A stretch of DNA of 22,485 bases. Source: an uncultured Clostridium sp. Lineage in GTDB: Bacteria > Bacillota > Clostridia > Lachnospirales > Lachnospiraceae. The stretch lies in contig CANRXD010000001.1 in assembly GCA_947643685.1 (NCBI GenBank), positions 1 to 22,485 on the forward strand, read 5' to 3'. Position numbers and translations under genes: made by a program. The notes beneath the pieces were generated by a model that searched no databases, was not told where the DNA came from, and saw only the letters and a program-made list of their open reading frames with translations. Of the stretch, positions 6,451-14,649 are shown piece after piece; positions within the stretch are counted from its first letter, which is position 1, and each line of letters starts with the position of its first letter.

Positions 6451-7488
6451 ATGAGAAGACAGAATAGGAAAAATAAAAACCGGGGCAGGAGGCAGACTGG
6501 ATTTTCCTGGGCATGGGTTGGAATGGAGGCTGTGCACATGGTGGTTTTAGTAATTCTGGTCAGCGTTCTTGCGTTCATTCTTCTTTCGGTCTCTCCCATT
6601 GATCCGCTTCAGACCAATGTGGGCCAGGCGGCGCTGGGTGCTATGAGTCCGGAGCAGGTGGAAAAGTTAAGGGCTTACTGGGGCGTCGGCGTTCCTCCGG
6701 TAGAGCGGTATCTATCCTGGGCCTCGGATTTTCTCCGGGGGGATATGGGAACTTCTCTTCTTTATCGGAGGCCTGTTGCAAAGGTGATTGGGGAAAAACT
6801 TTTTAATTCTTTCTGGCTTTTCACTTCTGCCTGGTTTTTCTCTGGTGTTATAGGATTTTTTCTGGGTATTCTGGCCGGGAGAAAGCGCGGCGGTGTCTGT
6901 GACAGGATCGTGACGGGATATTCCCTTTTTGTGGCCAGCACACCGGCATTCTGGATTGCTATGATACTGCTTCTGGTGTTTGCAGTCCGGCTGAAGTGGT
7001 TTCCTATTGGCCTTAGTGTTCCCATTGGCACAGCGGCAGAGGACATTACTGTGACGGACAGAATCCGCCATGCAGTCCTTCCGGCCGCCGCTTTAAGTAT
7101 TACGGGAATTTCGTCCATTGCCCTCCATACACGAGAAAAGATGATTGCAGTCATGGAAAGTGATTTTGTACTGTTTGCCAGGGCCAGAGGGGAGTCGGAG
7201 CGTTCGGTTATCGTCAGGCATGGAATCCGGAATATTTTAATTCCGGCCATGACGCTCCAGTTTGCCTCAGTCAGTGAAATCATCGGCGGTTCAGTTCTGG
7301 TGGAACAGGTATTTTCTTATCCGGGTCTGGGGCAGGCGGCTGTGACGGCAGGGCTTGGAAGCGATGTGCCTCTGCTTCTTGGAATTACAGTCGTTACGGC
7401 AGTGATCGTGTTTTCCGGGAATCTGGCCGCTAATGTTCTATACGGTGTTGTGGACCCGAGAATCCGGGAGGGGGTGGCCAGACCATGA
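6451..7488 (+). CDS. ABC transporter permease, NikB/DppB type, 345 aa
   Basis: This is the first membrane subunit of the importer. After a basic N-terminus (RRQNRKNKNRGRR) comes a membrane segment (about 28-48), the DppB-type extracellular loop (GVPPVERYLSWASDFLRGD and MGTSLLYRRPV), and four or five more hydrophobic segments. The EAA loop that contacts the ATPases is recognisable (FARARGESERSVIVRHGIRN then ILIPAMT). The C-terminal segment contains VEQVFSYPGLGQ and ends VDPRIREG, both typical of NikB/DppB. I prefer ATG 6451, with GGAGAGGA at about 6434-6441. The earlier in-frame GTG at 6409 would overlap the receptor gene and lacks a ribosome site. The stop overlaps the next start by ATGA. Confidence 0.88.
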   Translation: MRRQNRKNKNRGRRQTGFSWAWVGMEAVHMVVLVILVSVLAFILLSVSPIDPLQTNVGQAALGAMSPEQVEKLRAYWGVGVPPVERYLSWASDFLRGDMGTSLLYRRPVAKVIGEKLFNSFWLFTSAWFFSGVIGFFLGILAGRKRGGVCDRIVTGYSLFVASTPAFWIAMILLLVFAVRLKWFPIGLSVPIGTAAEDITVTDRIRHAVLPAAALSITGISSIALHTREKMIAVMESDFVLFARARGESERSVIVRHGIRNILIPAMTLQFASVSEIIGGSVLVEQVFSYPGLGQAAVTAGLGSDVPLLLGITVVTAVIVFSGNLAANVLYGVVDPRIREGVARP

Positions 7489-8306
7489 TGAGAAATAAAC
7501 GGCAGATGACAGCCGTATGTTTTGTAGGTGCTGTTGTATTTCTTTCGGCAGTGACAATTTCCGGATATTTCTGGCAGGAGGCCGCTGTGGAAACAGATTT
7601 TTCCAGAAAAAATCTGGCACCCTGCGCGGAGTATCTTTTTGGAACTGACTGGATGGGACGGGATATGTTTATAAGAACGGTCACAGGCCTGTCCATGAGT
7701 ATCCGGATTGGCCTTCTGACAGCGGCAGTCAGCGCGGCCATCGCCTTTTTTCTTGGGCTTTCGGCAGCAGTCATGGGACGGTTTGTGGATGGAATTGTAA
7801 CCATGATGATTGATCTTGTCATGGGAGTTCCCCATATGCTCCTGCTGATTTTGATTTCCTTTGCCTGTGGAAAGGGGTTCTGGGGGGTAGCGGCAGGAAT
7901 CGCCTTTACCCACTGGGCGTCTTTGGCCAGGTTAATCCGCGGTGAGGTCCTTCAGCTAAAGGAAAGCCAGTATATAAAAATTTCGGAAAAACTGGGGAAA
8001 ACCCGGCTTTATATCGCCTTTTTTCATATGGCGCCCAATTTGGTGCCCCAGTTTGTGACCGGGCTGATTCTCATGTTCCCCCATGCCATTCTCCACGAAG
8101 CCAGTATTACATTTCTGGGGTTTGGACTGTCTCCGGAAAAGCCGGCCATAGGAATTATCCTGTCGGAAAGTATGAAATACCTGGCCATGGGAAAGTGGTG
8201 GCTGGCGTTGTTTCCGGGCCTTTTTCTGGTACTGGTGGTTTTGATGTTTCATTGTGCGGGACAGGCGGTCTGCAGGATGATTGACCCGGGAAGCGCGCAT
8301 GAATAG
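7485..8306 (+). CDS. ABC transporter permease, NikC/DppC type, 273 aa
   Basis: This is the second membrane subunit, pairing with the upstream permease. It has an N-terminal membrane segment (about 9-29) and the family hallmark GTDWMGRDMFIRT (53-65). Further membrane segments follow at about 75-95, 112-135 and 185-210, plus a last one near 240-262. The coupling loop reads KISEKLGKTRLYIAFFHMA then PNLVPQ; it keeps the conserved Gly, His and PN but is looser than the EAA consensus. ITFLGFGLSPEKPAIG near the end is typical of DppC/NikC. Translation is coupled to the upstream gene (ATGA, 7485-7488). Confidence 0.88.
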   Translation: MMRNKRQMTAVCFVGAVVFLSAVTISGYFWQEAAVETDFSRKNLAPCAEYLFGTDWMGRDMFIRTVTGLSMSIRIGLLTAAVSAAIAFFLGLSAAVMGRFVDGIVTMMIDLVMGVPHMLLLILISFACGKGFWGVAAGIAFTHWASLARLIRGEVLQLKESQYIKISEKLGKTRLYIAFFHMAPNLVPQFVTGLILMFPHAILHEASITFLGFGLSPEKPAIGIILSESMKYLAMGKWWLALFPGLFLVLVVLMFHCAGQAVCRMIDPGSAHE

Positions 8307-8319
8307 GGGGAGAGGGACC

Positions 8320-9156
8320 ATGAAAACAATTTTAAAAATAGAGCATCTTTCTGTTTCTTTTACTCAGTACGGACAGGGGTTCAAAAGGCATATCATACAT
8401 GCCGTGCAGGATTTGAATATGAAAATCGGAGAGGGAGAAATTGTGGCTGTGGTGGGGTCCAGCGGCTCAGGAAAAAGTCTGCTGGCCCACGCCATCATGG
8501 GGATTCTCCCTTATAATGCATCCATGGAAGGAACCATGGAATTTAAGGGGGCGCTTCTTACGATGGAGCGGGTAAAAAAACTCCGCGGCCATGAAATGGT
8601 TCTGGTGCCCCAGAGTGTTTCTTATCTGGACCCGCTTATGAAGGTGGGGGCTCAGATCACGAAGGGAAGCAGGTCGCCGTCCATTCTGGAGAAATGCCAA
8701 AGGGTGCTGGCAGGATATGGACTGGGGAAAGAGGTCATGGACCGGTATCCCTTTCAGCTTTCCGGAGGAATGACACGGCGTGTATTAATTTCCACTGCAG
8801 TAATGGAGACGCCGAAACTTGTGATTGCCGATGAGCCGACACCCGGCCTTCATATGGAGGCGGCCAGACGGGTTATGGGCCATTTCCGGGAGCTGGCAGA
8901 AGCGGGGGCCGGAGTGCTTTTAATTACCCATGATCTGGAACTGGCACTTATGACTGCCGACCGGGTGGTGGTTTTATATGCCGGACAGACCATAGAGGAA
9001 GCAGAGGCGGCTGCATTTTCAGATGAAGAGAACCTGAGGCACCCTTACACGAAGGCGCTCTGCCGTTCCATGCCGGGAAAATGGAGCTCTGAGGGAGACG
9101 CGCTCTGCGATACAGGAGAAATACTGGAATATATGCGAAAGGAATATGGGCGATGA
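8320..9156 (+). CDS. ABC transporter ATP-binding protein, NikD/DppD type, 278 aa
   Basis: This is the first of two ATPases driving the importer. It has Walker A GSSGSGKS (46-53), Q-loop Gln 98, signature LSGGM (148-152), Walker B LVIADE (167-172) and H-loop His 204. RHPYTKAL (240-247) resembles the C-terminal oligopeptide-transporter domain. The D-loop reads PGLH instead of the usual SALD. The start is placed at ATG 8320 after AGGGGGAGAGGG (8305-8316); in-frame TTG 8281 and ATG 8299 would overlap the permease gene and lack a ribosome site. The stop overlaps the next gene by ATGA. Confidence 0.88.
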   Translation: MKTILKIEHLSVSFTQYGQGFKRHIIHAVQDLNMKIGEGEIVAVVGSSGSGKSLLAHAIMGILPYNASMEGTMEFKGALLTMERVKKLRGHEMVLVPQSVSYLDPLMKVGAQITKGSRSPSILEKCQRVLAGYGLGKEVMDRYPFQLSGGMTRRVLISTAVMETPKLVIADEPTPGLHMEAARRVMGHFRELAEAGAGVLLITHDLELALMTADRVVVLYAGQTIEEAEAAAFSDEENLRHPYTKALCRSMPGKWSSEGDALCDTGEILEYMRKEYGR

Positions 9157-9773
9157 GACTGGAAGCAAAAGACATCTCTTTCCGTTACATGGATGGGGGA
9201 AGGCAGGTGCTGAATCATGTGAACCTGGTGGTAAAGGATAAAGAACGGGTAGGAATTATGGCTCCCAGCGGATTTGGGAAGACCACGTTATTAAAAATTC
9301 TTTCTGGATATGAGAGGCCGGAAAGCGGGCAGGTGCTTCTGGATGGAAAATCACTGTCAGGATTTAAAGGATATCTGCCGGTTCAGATGATCTGGCAGCA
9401 TCCGGAGCTTTCCGTGAATCCAAGGAGAAAGTTAAAGACCGTTTTGGATGAAGGGGACTGGCCAAAGAATTCAGATATGTTTAAAAACAGAATCGAAAAA
9501 GAACTGGGGATCCTGGATGAGTGGAAGGAGCGGTATCCGGCGGAAGTATCTGGCGGGGAGCTGCAGCGGTTCTGCATTGCCAGGGCACTGGGCCGGAGGA
9601 CACAAATTCTTCTGGCCGATGAAATTACTACAATGCTTGATTTGGTAACTCAGGGGAAGCTCTGGGATTTTTTAGTTAAGGAGATTAAGGAGAGAGGGAT
9701 CACATTGGTTGCGGTGAGTCACTCGGAGGAACTTCTGGAGAAAGTTTGTGATAAAATTATCTGTCTTGGATAG
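9153..9773 (+). CDS. ABC transporter ATP-binding protein, NikE/DppF type, short, 206 aa
   Basis: This is the second ATPase of the importer. Walker A is APSGFGKTT (37-45), in which the usual first glycine is alanine. Q-loop Gln 82 lies in WQHPELSVNPR, the signature is SGGELQR (133-139), and Walker B is ILLADE (152-157) followed by ITT rather than PTS. The D-loop is MLD and His 190 is the switch histidine. At 206 aa it is shorter than typical DppF/NikE (about 250-330 aa) because it ends right after the H-loop region and lacks the C-terminal extension. All catalytic residues are present, so I expect it to be active. Its start overlaps the previous stop (ATGA at 9153). No clear terminator follows. 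Confidence 0.87.
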   Translation: MRLEAKDISFRYMDGGRQVLNHVNLVVKDKERVGIMAPSGFGKTTLLKILSGYERPESGQVLLDGKSLSGFKGYLPVQMIWQHPELSVNPRRKLKTVLDEGDWPKNSDMFKNRIEKELGILDEWKERYPAEVSGGELQRFCIARALGRRTQILLADEITTMLDLVTQGKLWDFLVKEIKERGITLVAVSHSEELLEKVCDKIICLG

Positions 9774-9802
9774 ACTTGCCTTATTATCAGAATTCGGAAA
9801 CG

Positions 9803-9831
9803 TTGACAAGATCCGACAATTTATATAATAT
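9803..9831 (+). promoter_or_regulatory. σA-type promoter for the pilus operon
   Basis: A perfect TTGACA (9803-9808) is followed by TATAAT (9824-9829, 15-base spacer) or TAATAT (9826-9831, 17-base spacer). It would give a leader of about 100 bases before the prepilin start at 9938. The leader (9838-9937) contains two AGGCAGG copies and short complementary strings (GGTC/GACC, ATGCT/AGCAT). It shows none of the conserved strings I know for c-di-GMP-I or c-di-GMP-II riboswitches. Confidence 0.7.
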
Positions 9832-9937
9832 ATGCGTAGGCAGGAATGGAGAAACCGCTCAGGCAGGTCTGTATGCTCGTTGCGCTGACCATATGATAGC
9901 ATGGAAGGGTGTTTCTGTCTTCAGGGAGGAAAAGGGG

Positions 9938-10381
9938 ATGAAAGGCAGAAGAAAAGGTTTTACGCTGGTAGAACTTATGATCGTTATTGTGATTATGACA
10001 ATCCTGGCGGCCGCAGCAACACCAATTTTTTCGGGCTATGTGAAAAAGGCGAAGGCAACGGAACATTTAGCGGAGTGCCGCGCCATCTATGTGGCTGCAC
10101 AATCTTATCTGGAAGAACTCCGGGTGATTAGCAGCGGTGAACTTACTCTTGACGATATCAATTCTGATGATATGCTCAGGGAAATCAGAGCTCTGACATC
10201 TTTGGAAAATGTTGGGGAGGGAGCCAATGAACCGGGAAGCGGGACTCTGGTGGAAGATTATTATGTCTACCTTGAAAACACAAACACCGGTGTCGCCTGT
10301 ACGGCCGTTGTTTATAATGACCATGAAAACGGTATCTGGATTTTTGATGTCGTTGAGGGAACCTATTTGGAAATGAATTAA
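9938..10381 (+). CDS. Type IV prepilin (probable major pilin), 147 aa
   Basis: This is the structural subunit of a type IV pilus or pseudopilus. The class III signal peptide MKGRRKG is cut before Phe 8, giving FTLVELMIVIVIMTILAAAA with Glu at mature position 5 and a Pro at residue 29, as in PilA/PulG. The rest of the N-terminal helix carries SGYVKKAKATEHLAECRAIY. The globular domain is acidic, with cysteines at 47 and 121 that could form a disulfide. The start is ATG 9938 with GGGAGGA at 9924-9930; the reading frame is open further upstream to 9776, but that would bury the signal peptide. It is first in the operon behind its own promoter, which fits the most abundant pilin. Confidence 0.93.
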   Translation: MKGRRKGFTLVELMIVIVIMTILAAAATPIFSGYVKKAKATEHLAECRAIYVAAQSYLEELRVISSGELTLDDINSDDMLREIRALTSLENVGEGANEPGSGTLVEDYYVYLENTNTGVACTAVVYNDHENGIWIFDVVEGTYLEMN

Positions 10382-10443
10382 AAGATAGATACGGCGTGGC
10401 ATCAGGTGCTGCGCCGTTGCTGTTTTGGGAGAAAGGGGTATGG

Positions 10444-10926
10444 ATGGGGAAAGTAATTGTAACAGCCGCGGTTTCCATTTTGCTGCTTGCTGTGGCGTGG
10501 ACAGATTTTAAGACCATGGAAATTCCGGATATCTTATTCGTGTTTCTGGGTATATGCGCCTTGGCATCCGTAAAGGTGTTTCCGGAAATACCCATTTCGG
10601 AGCGGCTTACAGGGGCGGTTTGTATTTCCGCACCTATGTATCTTCTGTGCCGCTTTATGAAAGATGCCTTTGGGGAGGGGGATATATTACTTCTCCTGAT
10701 CATGGGCTTTTATCTGGGTTGGAAGGCTCTTTTTGCAGGAACGCTTCTGGGTTTTCTCTTTGGAGGAATAGAAGCCTGTTTTCTTCTGAGCACCGGGAAA
10801 GTAAAATTTGGGGAGCATGCCCATATGGCATTTGGTCCGGCATTATGTGCAGGTCTTTTTCTTGCTCAGTTTTGTTCGCAGGAGTTAATTAGCTGGTATG
10901 TAAGCTTTTTTATAATTGTTCAGTAG
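10444..10926 (+). CDS. pilD: Type IV prepilin peptidase, short A24 form, 160 aa
   Basis: This membrane aspartic protease removes prepilin leader peptides. The two catalytic aspartates are visible: Asp 21 in AWTDFKTMEIPD and Asp 80 in FGEGDILLL. Hydrophobic segments cover most of the protein. The N-terminal cysteine-containing methyltransferase domain of PilD is absent, so N-methylation of pilins is probably done elsewhere or not at all. The start is ATG 10444, after GAGAAAGGGG; ATG 10440 is out of frame and GTG 10396 lacks a ribosome site. It lies 62 bases after the prepilin and 19 before the platform gene. Confidence 0.9.
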   Translation: MGKVIVTAAVSILLLAVAWTDFKTMEIPDILFVFLGICALASVKVFPEIPISERLTGAVCISAPMYLLCRFMKDAFGEGDILLLLIMGFYLGWKALFAGTLLGFLFGGIEACFLLSTGKVKFGEHAHMAFGPALCAGLFLAQFCSQELISWYVSFFIIVQ

Positions 10927-10945
10927 GTTGAAGGGGGGAGTGCCA

Positions 10946-12083
10946 ATGCCTCTTTATCAGTATGAAGGATGGGACATGGCATCCAGGCCAGTAAAAGGAA
11001 AGCAAAGTGCAGCCAGTGAACAGGCTCTCTATGAAGTTTTGAAAGCGGAGGGGATATTTTTAACCCGTTGTATGCGGCTGGACGGAATAGGTGGAACACA
11101 AAGGATGCTTAAACCAATTGAGCTTTCGGAATTTTGCAGGCAGACAGCTGTGATGATGGGCTCCGGCATTACACTGTCCAGAGCCCTGGGGATTCTTCGT
11201 ACAGGAACGGAGGGAAAACGTTCAAGGTTCATTTACGGGTATCTTCAGAAACGGATGAAGCAGGGCTGTCCTATGAGCAGCGCCATGGAAGAGATGGGGA
11301 TTTTTCCGGAAATGATGATAAATATGGTTCAGGCGGGAGAGTCCAGCGGGAAAATGGAACAGACGATGACGGAACTGGCGAACCATTATCAGAAGGAGCA
11401 CCAGATCAGAACCCGCATACAGACAGCTGTCCAGTATCCGAAAATTCTCTGCTTGGCGGCAGTTGCGTCCGTTCTCACAATTTTTCTTGTAGTTATACCC
11501 ACAGTGGAACCATTGTTTGAGGGAATGGAGCTTCCTCTGGTATATTGCCATTGTCCTTCTGTGTCTGCCTGCAGCAATCTGGCAGACAATGCTTTCCAAC
11601 GAAAAATTCCGCTGTCTGTGGGACGAAGTAAAACTTTCTCTTCCCGTCGTCGGAAAGCAGTTAAAAATCATTTATACAGCAAGGTTCTCCAGAAGTCAAA
11701 GCAGTCTGTATGCCAGCGGACTTCCAATGCTTCTGTGCCTTGAAATTGCAGGCAGGACACTTGGAAACCACTATTTGGAAAAGCAGTTTTCGGAGGTGAT
11801 AAAACAGGTGCAGAATGGTGAAATGTTAAGCCGTGCAATACAGAATGTGGATGGTTTAGACAAAAAGCTGGCATCGGTAATTTTTGTGGGTGAAGAGACG
11901 GGAAAGCTGGATAAAATGCTTGAGAGTGTTGCGAATGGCTACGAGTATGAGTCTGATATGGCTCTGACCAGATTAATCGGGCTTATTGAACCTGTTATGA
12001 TCCTTGTCATGGGAGTGATAATTGGTATTATTTTGCTGGGAGTCATGGTTCCCATGTGGAATATGTATGGATATATCGGATAG
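10946..12083 (+). pseudogene. pilC: PilC/GspF inner-membrane platform protein, frameshifted with probable short deletion
   Basis: PilC/GspF is the membrane platform on which the assembly ATPase acts. The N-terminal half (frame from 10946, residues 1 to about 193) has MPLYQYEGWD, the first GspF domain (IELSEFCRQTAVMMGSGIT, MVQAGESSGKMEQTMTELA) and a first membrane segment ending VIPTVEPLFEGM. That frame then runs into nonsense and stops at 11743. The C-terminal half continues in the +1 frame from about 11517: a membrane segment (WYIAIVLLCLPAAIW), the second GspF domain (LPVVGKQLKIIYTARFSRS, GEETGKLDKMLESVANGYE) and a last membrane segment, stopping at 12083. Joined, the product would be about 378 aa against the usual ~400. 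The loop after ELPL is missing, so a small deletion probably accompanied the shift. A sequencing or assembly error is the main alternative. GGGGGAG (10933-10939) supports the start. Confidence 0.85.
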
Positions 12084-12092
12084 GGAGAAGAC

Positions 12093-13571
12093 ATGGGAAA
12101 GAAGACGGTTATTTATATTGGAGAAGAAGAGCTTCAGGCTGTTGTATACAATACGGGCAGGAAGAAACCAGAGATCCTTTTCCATCATTTTGCAGCGCTT
12201 CCTGCAGGATGTGTAATAAACGGCATTATAGTAAATGAGGAGGCATTTCTGGATGCCATTATGAAATTCAGGGCCGGATGCAGATTTCGGCTGGAGAAGG
12301 CAGACCTTATTGTGGATTCCAGCCATATTATGGTAAAGGCTATGGCGGTTCCGGACAGGATGAAGCATAAACAGTTTCTGTATACAGCCAGAGCGGAACT
12401 TCAGGCCATTGATAAAAAGAAAGAGTCCGTTTATGATTACAGCGAAATTTGTCCAAAAAATCCAGAGGCAAAACGGGATATTCTCTGCGGAGGAATACGT
12501 CGGGATATGGTGGAGCAGTATATGGCCATATTCCGTGATGCCGGAATTCAGATTGTGGGAATGGACGCGCTCTTGGACTGTGTGGTTCATATGGTGGAAT
12601 ATATCCCGTTTTTGTGCCGGAGAACGATAATTTTATGTGTACTGGACGGACAAAATGCCATTTCCTTTTTATTCTCAAACGGAAGTTATATTATGCACAG
12701 CAGAAACAGGCTTTTGGCGGAGCGGAAAGAGGGGAAGGCGATCAGAGAACTAATTGGAAGAATCACTACCATGTGTCAGTTTTCCCAAAATCAGAAGGAA
12801 TTTGATGGGGTTCGGGCTGTATATTTTTTCGGGCTTCTCAAAGAAGAGGAGCCGGAGCTTGCATGGCTTGCGGAATCGACTCATTTAAAAACAGAAAACT
12901 TTTCATTAAGGGATTATGTAGAGATTAAAGTGCCGGAATCCATTCCTTTTGACCGAATGGCAGGGATTTTGCCTTCTGTGCTGCCCACAGGAAGAAAAAA
13001 ATTTAATTTTGCAGAAGCCATGAAACGAAAAGCAGTGGAGTCGGTAGAGAGAGCCGGGATGGCCGGACTTGTGATCTCTTCTATCCTTGCAGTTTTTGTG
13101 GTGCTTCTGTTGACATCAGCATCGGTTGTGCTGGGAAACAAAGGAAGGGAGAAAGATATTTCCAGGCTTCATCTCTACACAGAAAAGGAAGAAAATCTGG
13201 AAGAGTATGAACGTTTGTTGAGGCTTAAAAAGAAAATCGGACAATATGAGGCTGAAATTTCCCAAATGGAGAAGATCGGAGAAGAGCTTTCTGGAAATCA
13301 ACAACCGGATCTGGAAACATTTAATACGATCCGCGAGCAGGCCGGAACAATTTCCTGTATAAATTTTCAGTACTCCAGTGAAAAAGGAATTTTGTCATTT
13401 TCTTGTTATGCTGAGAATTACCATGAGATTGGCAGATTTGTAAAGGAACTGAGGGAAACGGGAGTTTTCAGTGATGTGGAATATTCAGGATATACCTTTG
13501 ATAAAAGTGCGGGTATGTACAGCTTTGGCATTTCAGGGAGTCTGAAAAGCAGAAGAGGAGGGATGCCATGA
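12093..13571 (+). CDS. PilM-PilN fusion (GspL-like) pilus assembly protein, 492 aa
   Basis: In type IV pilus machines, PilM is an actin-like cytoplasmic protein bound to the N-terminal tail of the membrane protein PilN. Here residues 1 to about 300 resemble PilM (GKKTVIYIGEEELQAVVYN, IRRDMVEQYMAIFRDAGIQI, VLDGQNAISFLFSNGS, then FNFAEAMKRK). A single membrane segment follows (about 322-347), then a coiled coil (about 352-400) and a PilN-like periplasmic-type domain (about 405-485). This is the same overall arrangement as GspL of type II secretion. Sequence similarity to PilM is weak in places, so the call rests on domain order and position between PilC and a PilO-like gene. GGGAGAAG, overlapping the previous stop, precedes the start; the stop overlaps the next gene by ATGA. 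Confidence 0.78.
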   Translation: MGKKTVIYIGEEELQAVVYNTGRKKPEILFHHFAALPAGCVINGIIVNEEAFLDAIMKFRAGCRFRLEKADLIVDSSHIMVKAMAVPDRMKHKQFLYTARAELQAIDKKKESVYDYSEICPKNPEAKRDILCGGIRRDMVEQYMAIFRDAGIQIVGMDALLDCVVHMVEYIPFLCRRTIILCVLDGQNAISFLFSNGSYIMHSRNRLLAERKEGKAIRELIGRITTMCQFSQNQKEFDGVRAVYFFGLLKEEEPELAWLAESTHLKTENFSLRDYVEIKVPESIPFDRMAGILPSVLPTGRKKFNFAEAMKRKAVESVERAGMAGLVISSILAVFVVLLLTSASVVLGNKGREKDISRLHLYTEKEENLEEYERLLRLKKKIGQYEAEISQMEKIGEELSGNQQPDLETFNTIREQAGTISCINFQYSSEKGILSFSCYAENYHEIGRFVKELRETGVFSDVEYSGYTFDKSAGMYSFGISGSLKSRRGGMP

Positions 13572-14125
13572 GTTATCAGTTCAGCAGGCGGGAAAAAATT
13601 TTGCTTTATATTTTGGCTGTTTTGATTCTCACAGTGGGGATTTTCGGACTTTTACTGCGCCCGGCTCTGGACAGGAGGCTTTCTCTGACTGCTATGCGGG
13701 AGGAAGAGAGTTTTAGAAAACAGGACATGGAGGAGCTGTTTGCCCAGAAAGAGCTTTTGGAGAATCAGAAAGCAAAGATGAAAGAAAAGGTCATGAAGCT
13801 GTCCTCCTCCTTTTACAGAGATATGGATACGGAAGAGTTGGGGAACCTGGTGATTTCCATGCTGGACGACGAGGAGCTTATGGCCAGTGCTATGGAGGTT
13901 TCTAAGATTCCTTATGGGGAAAGTGATTTTGGCGTCATTGTGGGGATTGCAGCGGGGGAGGCCGTCGGCAGCAGGAAATCCATAGAAAGCTTTATTCATG
14001 CAGCGGCAAAACAGCCGGCTATGAGAATGAAGAGTTTTTCTATTTCGGACGGAGAAACAAATGATAAGGGGCGGATAAAATATGAAGTGGAAATATATAT
14101 GCTGCGGATGGAAGCAGGGGAGTGA
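13568..14125 (+). CDS. PilO/GspM-like pilus assembly protein, 185 aa
   Basis: This is a bitopic membrane protein with a short cytoplasmic tail (SYQFSRREK), one membrane segment (about 11-30), a coiled coil (about 40-80) and a small C-terminal domain ending in a β-strand-rich stretch (RIKYEVEIYML). This is the layout of PilO/GspM, partners of PilN/GspL in the alignment complex. The sequence has few diagnostic residues, so the call depends on architecture and on ATGA coupling to the PilM-PilN gene. The end overlaps the upstream extension of the next reading frame, but the next likely start lies 61 bases downstream. Confidence 0.72.
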   Translation: MSYQFSRREKILLYILAVLILTVGIFGLLLRPALDRRLSLTAMREEESFRKQDMEELFAQKELLENQKAKMKEKVMKLSSSFYRDMDTEELGNLVISMLDDEELMASAMEVSKIPYGESDFGVIVGIAAGEAVGSRKSIESFIHAAAKQPAMRMKSFSISDGETNDKGRIKYEVEIYMLRMEAGE

Positions 14126-14186
14126 GAGAACAGGAAATCAGGAAGAGGAGGAGGAAAAGAGGCAGGAGAAAAAAGGAGACATGGGG

Positions 14187-14558
14187 ATGGTGAAAAATGG
14201 TATGAAAAGAGGTTCTGCCATGCTGGAGGTACTGGTTATTATGATGGTTTTCATGGTATTTACCACCACCATGTTTACGTCTGCGGCGGCTATGCATCAG
14301 AGAGGTATGAGAAACATTGCTAAAAATGAGGCATATCATGCAGCATTGACAGCAGTCAGGCTTATGGAAGAGGAAATTACTAAAGGCGGAGCGGCATCTG
14401 ATTTTCTCGTCAAGGATGGCGGGATGGAGCCAAGGGAAACAAATATTACTGTTGTGCCGGAGGATGGGAGCGCCGCATTTTCTGTTCCGGTTACAGTGGC
14501 ATCCAAAAGGGATGGGGACAGGCTGATTCTTTATGGAGAGGCTGTGTCAGACGGGTAG
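14187..14558 (+). CDS. Minor pseudopilin with atypical leader, probably truncated by an in-frame TAG, 123 aa
   Basis: This is a prepilin-like protein: MVKNGMKRG is followed by SAMLEVLVIMMVFMVF with Glu 14 at mature position 5 if cut after Gly 9, then a hydrophobic helix. The first mature residue is Ser rather than Phe/Met, which is unusual. ATG 14187 is preferred because AAAAGGAG (14171-14178) is 8 bases away; ATG 14181 would be only 2 away. Reading stops at TAG 14556-14558, but the same frame stays open for 29 further codons to TAG 14646, encoding RKAVSMILVEQENGDW and more, with codon use like its neighbours. I infer that the ancestral protein was about 153 aa and that the TAG is a nonsense mutation or an error. 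A short separate product from ATG 14574 is possible but less likely. Confidence 0.7.
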   Translation: MVKNGMKRGSAMLEVLVIMMVFMVFTTTMFTSAAAMHQRGMRNIAKNEAYHAALTAVRLMEEEITKGGAASDFLVKDGGMEPRETNITVVPEDGSAAFSVPVTVASKRDGDRLILYGEAVSDG

Positions 14559-14649
14559 CGAAAAGCGGTGTCCATGATTCTGGTGGAACAGGAAAACGGG
14601 GACTGGATTCCTTCAGAATACGGGAGAGGCCGGATTGTGGAGAGATAGT

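Noticed and set aside
9776..9937. N-terminal extension of the prepilin
   Set aside because: It covers the promoter and leader, has no ribosome site, and would bury the class III signal peptide behind 54 residues.
9838..9937. c-di-GMP riboswitch
   Set aside because: The size and place fit, but conserved strings of class I (such as GGACGCAAAGC) and class II are absent.
11500..11545. Programmed ribosomal frameshift in pilC
   Set aside because: No slippery heptamer or obvious stimulatory element was seen, and about 20 family residues are missing at the junction, which favours a deletion or an error.
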